From NCBI GenBank assembly GCA_016293925.1, contig JAEDCX010000028.1, positions 1 to 27,773 of the forward strand: a DNA stretch of 27,773 nt, written 5' to 3'. The position numbers and the translations under genes are program-made. The notes under the pieces were generated by a model that had not been told where the DNA came from, ran no database searches, and worked only from the letters and a program-made list of their open reading frames with translations. The stretch is from Lachnospiraceae bacterium (lineage in GTDB: Bacteria > Bacillota > Clostridia > Lachnospirales > Lachnospiraceae). Below, in pieces: positions 24,244 through 27,773 of this stretch; position 1 is the stretch's first letter; every line of letters starts with the position of its first letter.

Positions 24244-25257
24244 TTACATCTCAATCAGGACTTTTGCCAGACTGCCGTCGTTATTGGCAAGTGCCTTAAA
24301 TGCTTCATCTGCCCTGTCTATCGGATACACGTCGCTTACCATATCCAGCACATTCACTTCCCCGCCTGCAATCAGATCAATGACAGCTCTGAAATCCTGT
24401 GGATAGGAGTTCCGGCTTCCGAATACATTCAGTTCCTTTTTCAGTAACACGGAGTGCAGGAAGGTTGTCTCCTTCTTCCCATTTCCAATGAGAATGATAT
24501 TGGCGGCGAATGCAGCGCAATCGATACATGACAGGAATGTCACCGACAGTCCGCAGGCCTCCACACAGACATCGAACCCGTTACCTCCAGTAATCTTCAT
24601 GGCTTCTTCCCGGATATCCGTTCTGCCGGAATGAATGGTTCCCGCAGCACCAAAGTGCATTGCTTTCTCCAATCTGCCGTCCAGTACATCCGCAACATAA
24701 ACCTCTGCTCCCTGTGCCTTGGCAGCGATCAGTGCAAACAGACCAATTGGACCCGCACCGACTACCAGAACCTTGTCCCCGGGCTTCACAGGCGCACGGT
24801 GCAAGGCGTGATAACTGATCGTGAAGGGCTCTACCAACGCAAGCTCCTTGGCAGATAATCCTTTTCCGTCATAGATTCTCTCAACCGGCATGGTAATGTA
24901 TTCCCGGAAGCTTCCGTCCCGTTGTACACCCATCGTCTGATTATCGGTACAGCAGTTCACATATCCTCTCTGACAGGAATAGCAGGTCTTGCAGTTGAAA
25001 TACGGGTTTGCAGTCACAATGTCCCCCGGCTTCAAATTTCTGTCATTGTCGGGAATCGATACGATCTGTGCGCTGAATTCATGTCCCGGAATTCTGGGAT
25101 ATGTGGTAAAGGGTTGATTCCCTGTGTAACTGGCCACGTCTGCTCCGCAGATACCGCAGTACAAAACCTTTAATAGAGCCTCTCCTTCCTTCGGCACAGG
25201 CATCTCGGTATCTGTTACCGCAATCTCAAACGGTTTCTCAATCCATACTGTTTTCAT
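24244..25257 (-). CDS. Zinc-dependent MDR dehydrogenase, possible L-galactonate 5-dehydrogenase
   Basis: This 337-residue medium-chain dehydrogenase carries the catalytic zinc site (Cys37 in CGICGAD, His59-Glu60 in GHE), the structural zinc lobe (Cys89, Cys92, Cys95, Cys103) and a Rossmann turn VVGAGPIGL. It oxidises a polyol or sugar acid with NAD(P). Size and motifs fit the group that includes sorbitol, threonine and L-galactonate dehydrogenase (LgoD/YjjN). Lying directly before uxaB and uxaA, it would make tagaturonate from L-galactonate, which these enzymes then process. GGAGGAAAAGAGAA precedes the start, 16 bases after the upstream gene. The substrate is inferred from context; L-idonate, sorbitol or threonine are other options. 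Confidence 0.85.
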   Translation of the reverse strand: MKTVWIEKPFEIAVTDTEMPVPKEGEALLKVLYCGICGADVASYTGNQPFTTYPRIPGHEFSAQIVSIPDNDRNLKPGDIVTANPYFNCKTCYSCQRGYVNCCTDNQTMGVQRDGSFREYITMPVERIYDGKGLSAKELALVEPFTISYHALHRAPVKPGDKVLVVGAGPIGLFALIAAKAQGAEVYVADVLDGRLEKAMHFGAAGTIHSGRTDIREEAMKITGGNGFDVCVEACGLSVTFLSCIDCAAFAANIILIGNGKKETTFLHSVLLKKELNVFGSRNSYPQDFRAVIDLIAGGEVNVLDMVSDVYPIDRADEAFKALANNDGSLAKVLIEM

Positions 25258-25273
25258 TTCTCTTTTCCTCCGT

Positions 25274-26473
25274 TCAGATATTCACGTACTCTCTATTCCA
25301 GATCACCGCTGTTTTCATCGGTGCATTTTTGCTGTAGATCCTGTTCCGATAAGCCCCCATCGGATCGGCTGCAAATTCCTCTTTGTCGATCAATTCCACA
25401 ATCTCATCATAATGGCTCTGTGCCAGCAGCCCGATTGCCTTCTCCATGTGATCCTGCCGGAAATTGATGGAGCCCAGGATCAAATGGTTTTCAAATCCGA
25501 AGGGCATGGTATCAAAGGTAATCTTCGGTCCCAGAGAAAAGCTGTTGTACACACCGTTACATCCAAGTACGCCCTGTTCAAAGGCGATACGATGCTCCAC
25601 ATTGCTTCCGCTGACGCCAATGAAGAGCGTTGCTCTGCCACCCAGCTTCCCAACAATCGCAGCGGCAAGCTCTGCTTCAGAATCATATGTATTCTGCAGA
25701 TACTCTGCATTGGTCTGCTGCAATGCAAAGGATACCTTCGGAGATTCCTTCGGGCTGCGCGCCACGAACAGCACCTTTGCCCTCGGGTGATTACGCAGAA
25801 TCAGATCCCCGATAAACATACCTGTGGTTCCCAGGCCGAAGATAACGGTTCGATCAAACACTTCCTCCTTAGCAATCTCCCGTGCTTTCGTCTCATCACA
25901 CTGGTATTTCTTCATAGCCACCCGGAAATTGTGGGCACTCCCCATATCTTCCATACGCTCCATCTGGAACAGCATGCAGGCAAAGGGATCCGGAAAAACC
26001 ATCTTCTTGGCAAAAGCAAGATCCAATTTTCCATCCGTCACATATCCGTCCGGGATCGGAAGCAACATATCCGGATGGAAATACTGTTTATCACAGAACA
26101 ACCCATCCGCCTTGTCACATCCATACTCAAAATACGTCTCATCCTCGGTGTATCTGGTGGGGTCATAACTGTCCCCGCCACGGATCAGAACAATCGCAAA
26201 CCGATTCTCACTCGGAACCCATACAATTCCCTCGTGCCCGTTTATCAGACGATTCTGTCCCTCCGGGAACTTCGCACTGAGACGACCTTCGCTGCCCATA
26301 TGCATCAATTCATTATCCGTCCCGCAGAAGCCGATCACAACCGGCTCACACAGCACACCTTCCTTTTCCTCTTCTCCCCGCAGTCTCCTGCGCTTCACAT
26401 TTTGGATCTCCACGTCACCATACACCAATGGTTTCTCGGAATCGTTCTGAAAATAAGTTCCCTTAACGATCAT
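25274..26473 (-). CDS. Glucose 1-dehydrogenase-like MDR enzyme, first gene of the operon
   Basis: The 399-residue protein resembles the glucose dehydrogenase branch of the MDR family: N-terminal GroES-like domain with Cys50-Gly-Thr-Asp53 and His80-Glu81, a Rossmann turn IFGLGTTGMF (about 211-220) and a GDH-type C-terminus (FENHLILGSINF). The usual four-cysteine structural zinc lobe is lacking; only GCDKADGLFC is seen in its place. Characterised relatives oxidise aldoses at C1 to lactones, so this is the best candidate for the first step, for example L-galactose or L-fucose to the lactone. ACGGAGGCAGAG precedes the ATG at 26473. It is the promoter-proximal gene, transcribed from 26587-26614. 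Confidence 0.8.
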   Translation of the reverse strand: MIVKGTYFQNDSEKPLVYGDVEIQNVKRRRLRGEEEKEGVLCEPVVIGFCGTDNELMHMGSEGRLSAKFPEGQNRLINGHEGIVWVPSENRFAIVLIRGGDSYDPTRYTEDETYFEYGCDKADGLFCDKQYFHPDMLLPIPDGYVTDGKLDLAFAKKMVFPDPFACMLFQMERMEDMGSAHNFRVAMKKYQCDETKAREIAKEEVFDRTVIFGLGTTGMFIGDLILRNHPRAKVLFVARSPKESPKVSFALQQTNAEYLQNTYDSEAELAAAIVGKLGGRATLFIGVSGSNVEHRIAFEQGVLGCNGVYNSFSLGPKITFDTMPFGFENHLILGSINFRQDHMEKAIGLLAQSHYDEIVELIDKEEFAADPMGAYRNRIYSKNAPMKTAVIWNREYVNI

Positions 26474-26548
26474 CTCTGCCTCCGTATCTATGCCTGCCTC
26501 GTCCTACAAGGAAGCGGCCTCCGGCATGTCAGACTCCAGTCTCAACCA

Positions 26549-26588
26549 TACAGTTATCGTTTCATCAACTGTACTTCCATAGTTTCAT
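26549..26588. promoter_or_regulatory. Candidate regulator-binding sites of the operon
   Basis: TACAGTT (26549-26555) and AACTGTA (26567-26573) form a perfect inverted repeat, and GTTTCAT occurs at 26559-26565 and 26582-26588, 23 bases apart. The second copy touches the -10 box of the operon promoter. AraC regulators often bind two direct half-sites about 20 bases apart, so these may be sites for the divergent regulator at 26766; their position at and downstream of the start would suit repression. Confidence 0.35.
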
Positions 26589-26614
26589 TATAGGATACAT
26601 CCATGCGTAAACAA
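26587..26614 (-). promoter_or_regulatory. Promoter of the six-gene sugar-acid operon
   Basis: A perfect TATAAT (26592-26587) lies 16 bases from TTGTTT (26614-26609). The weak -35 box is consistent with a need for an activator such as the divergent AraC protein. The leader to the ATG at 26473 is about 107 bases. Confidence 0.6.
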
Positions 26615-26702
26615 GACGCATATATGACCTTTTTAAGATCGATATGTCGTCCTATCGAATATTGTCTTTGCTAATAACGAGTGACCGTTGGACGAAATTC
26701 CA

Positions 26703-26730
26703 TTGACACAAGGAGAAGAACTGATACAAT
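26703..26730 (+). promoter_or_regulatory. Promoter of the AraC regulator gene
   Basis: A perfect TTGACA (26703-26708) is 16 bases from TACAAT (26725-26730). The predicted start near 26737 leaves a leader of about 30 bases before the ATG at 26766. Confidence 0.6.
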
Positions 26731-26765
26731 GAATCATAGATACGACAACCCGGAGACAAGAAAAG

Positions 26766-27635
26766 ATGAAATATCGTGACTTACGACTGAGTTTTACCAT
26801 CGAGGGAATCCAATTTACTGTCATCAGCATCTGCCTGGAGAAGCTTCCCATGCTCATGCCCATGCACAGCCATAGCAAAAACAGTTATGAGATTCATTAC
26901 ATTTCATACGGATACGGAACGCTCCGCGCAAACGGCAACACGTACCCCATCACACCCGGGACGCTTTTTGTCACCGGTCCCGAAGTGGAACATGAACAGA
27001 TCTCAGTACCGGAGACACCCATGACGGAATACTGCATCTACCTGAAGATCAGTTCTCCCTCACACAAGGCTGTCCATACAAACCCGTTGATCCGCAGTTT
27101 CATCTCCCATCCTTTCTGGTTCGGTTCCGGAGACAATGCAACCTATGAGCTGATGAATCAGATCATCCGTGAACTGGAGCATCCCCAGGAAGGATACGAA
27201 CTGGTATTGCAGTCTCTGCTGCAACAGGTCATCATTATGCTGGTGCGTAACTACAATGTCGCCGTAGTGCCCGGGGAACAGCACTCTCCCGCCGCCTCCA
27301 GTCCCAACGATCTTGCCTATTTGATCATCGAGGAAGCCTTCCTCTATCATTACCGCGACATCACGCTGGAGAGTCTGGCCGCCCAGCTGGGGTTAGGCAT
27401 CAGACAGACCGAACGTCTTCTCCAGATCCACTATCACAAGACCTTCCAGGCGAAAAAAAAAGAGGCCCGCATGTCCGCAGCCTGCAGTCTCCTGCGCGGA
27501 ACCGATGCGTCTGTCTCTTCCATTGCGGAGGAACTCGGTTACTCCTCTGTGGAACATTTCTCCAATGCATTTCGAAGATTCCACAGCATGACACCCTCCC
27601 AGTTCCGCAGACACAGCAAAGAGGCCGCCATGTAA
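26766..27635 (+). CDS. AraC-family regulator with cupin sensor, divergent from the operon
   Basis: The 289-residue protein has an N-terminal cupin-like ligand domain (about 15-105; MPMHSHSKNSYEIHY, PGTLFVTGPEVEHE) and a C-terminal AraC double helix-turn-helix (about 190-285; ITLESLAAQLGL and VSSIAEELGYSSVEHFSNAFRRF, MTPSQFRRH). Such proteins bind a small sugar or sugar acid and activate nearby catabolic genes. It lies head-to-head with the operon at 20041-26473, which makes it the likely local regulator. The ATG follows GGAG by ten bases. It is a complete AraC protein, in contrast to the 114-residue HTH protein at 12799. Confidence 0.9.
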   Translation: MKYRDLRLSFTIEGIQFTVISICLEKLPMLMPMHSHSKNSYEIHYISYGYGTLRANGNTYPITPGTLFVTGPEVEHEQISVPETPMTEYCIYLKISSPSHKAVHTNPLIRSFISHPFWFGSGDNATYELMNQIIRELEHPQEGYELVLQSLLQQVIIMLVRNYNVAVVPGEQHSPAASSPNDLAYLIIEEAFLYHYRDITLESLAAQLGLGIRQTERLLQIHYHKTFQAKKKEARMSAACSLLRGTDASVSSIAEELGYSSVEHFSNAFRRFHSMTPSQFRRHSKEAAM

Positions 27636-27683
27636 CGGAACCCCTTTGAGGCGTGTCGGGTACAGAGTTTCGGAATACAACAG

Positions 27684-27717
27684 AAAACCCCCGAATGCAA
27701 TCCGCTGCATCCGGGGG
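27684..27717 (-). terminator. Terminator between convergent genes
   Basis: CCCCCGAATGCA (27688-27699) pairs with TGCATCCGGGGG (27706-27717) with one A-C mismatch over a six-base loop. On the minus strand TTTT follows, so it probably ends the gene entering from the right. It may also serve the AraC gene ending at 27635, although the plus side has no good T-run. Confidence 0.55.
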
Positions 27718-27735
27718 ATTCTATCTCTCTTTTCA

Positions 27736-27773
27736 TTATTGATTTGCCAACTCACAGAGTTCCCGCAACATCT
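27736..27773 (-). CDS. 3' end of a gene running in from beyond the window
   Basis: On the minus strand the last bases read as MLRELCELANQ followed by TAA at 27738-27736, with a terminator-like hairpin 19 bases further on. Only about 12 codons are present, so no product can be named. Confidence 0.4.
   Translation of the reverse strand, partial: MLRELCELANQ

Noticed and set aside
25412..26593. Plus-strand open frame of 393 codons opposite the GDH-like gene
   Set aside because: Antisense to a conserved dehydrogenase with clear motifs; no family resemblance and no ribosome site.
1..27773. CRISPR arrays, tRNA or rRNA genes, insertion sequences, prophage or integrase genes
   Set aside because: None was seen: no regularly spaced repeats, cloverleaf sequences, transposase motifs or terminal repeats; the only direct repeat of note is the 15-bp pair at 20501-20547.

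Overview
The window looks like a chromosomal piece of a plant-fibre-degrading Clostridium-type Firmicute, most likely Lachnospiraceae. The reasons are near-consensus AGGAGG ribosome binding sites before almost every gene, intrinsic terminators with T-runs, an FMN riboswitch, a GH10/GH43 xylan set without cellulosome dockerins, and TPR/DUF4037/DUF4125 and DUF2130 proteins. Base composition is mixed (near 50% GC by eye). The genus cannot be fixed from the sequence alone.

Layout. (1) 1-1979, minus strand: a YczE/YitT-like membrane protein, then decayed DNA holding fragments of carbamate kinase and an AraC regulator fused into one chance reading frame, then an intact small TIGR04076-type protein. 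(2) 2238-5914, plus strand: two overlapping half-ABC exporters, probably a heterodimer, behind a leader that contains an intrinsic-terminator-like hairpin. (3) 5928-7419, minus: a membrane methyl-accepting chemotaxis protein broken by a +1 frameshift. (4) 7673-15250: a xylan locus with two GH43 enzymes (minus), a divergent GH10 lipoprotein xylanase (plus), a complete FMN riboswitch with promoter and terminator followed by a very small AraC-type HTH gene (plus), and a GH10 enzyme with carbohydrate-binding-like modules (minus). Only the lipoprotein xylanase has an export signal, so much of the hydrolysis may be cytoplasmic. (5) 15398-19799, minus: a DUF2130 coiled-coil protein, Mn/Fe superoxide dismutase, and a TPR-nucleotidyltransferase-like-DUF4125 fusion, possibly one transcript. 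(6) 20041-27635: a six-gene minus-strand operon (glucose-dehydrogenase-like MDR, zinc MDR dehydrogenase, UxaB, UxaA, COG3618 lactonase-like amidohydrolase, FucU mutarotase) with a divergent AraC regulator. (7) The last 38 bases hold the 3' end of another minus-strand gene.

How it may work together. The operon in (6) reads as an ordered oxidative route: a mutarotase prepares the sugar anomer, a dehydrogenase makes an aldonolactone, the lactonase opens it, the second dehydrogenase oxidises the aldonate to tagaturonate, UxaB reduces this to altronate, and UxaA dehydrates it to 2-keto-3-deoxygluconate. The sugar that fits best is L-galactose: FucU and COG3618 lactonases are known for L-fucose chemistry (L-fucose is 6-deoxy-L-galactose), and an L-galactonate to tagaturonate dehydrogenase (LgoD) is known in E. 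coli. L-galactose occurs on side chains of complex heteroxylans, which would link this operon to the neighbouring xylanases. This is an inference; a galacturonate-type role for uxaA/uxaB is the main alternative.

The other notable feature is the FMN riboswitch, which has no riboflavin gene behind it in this window.
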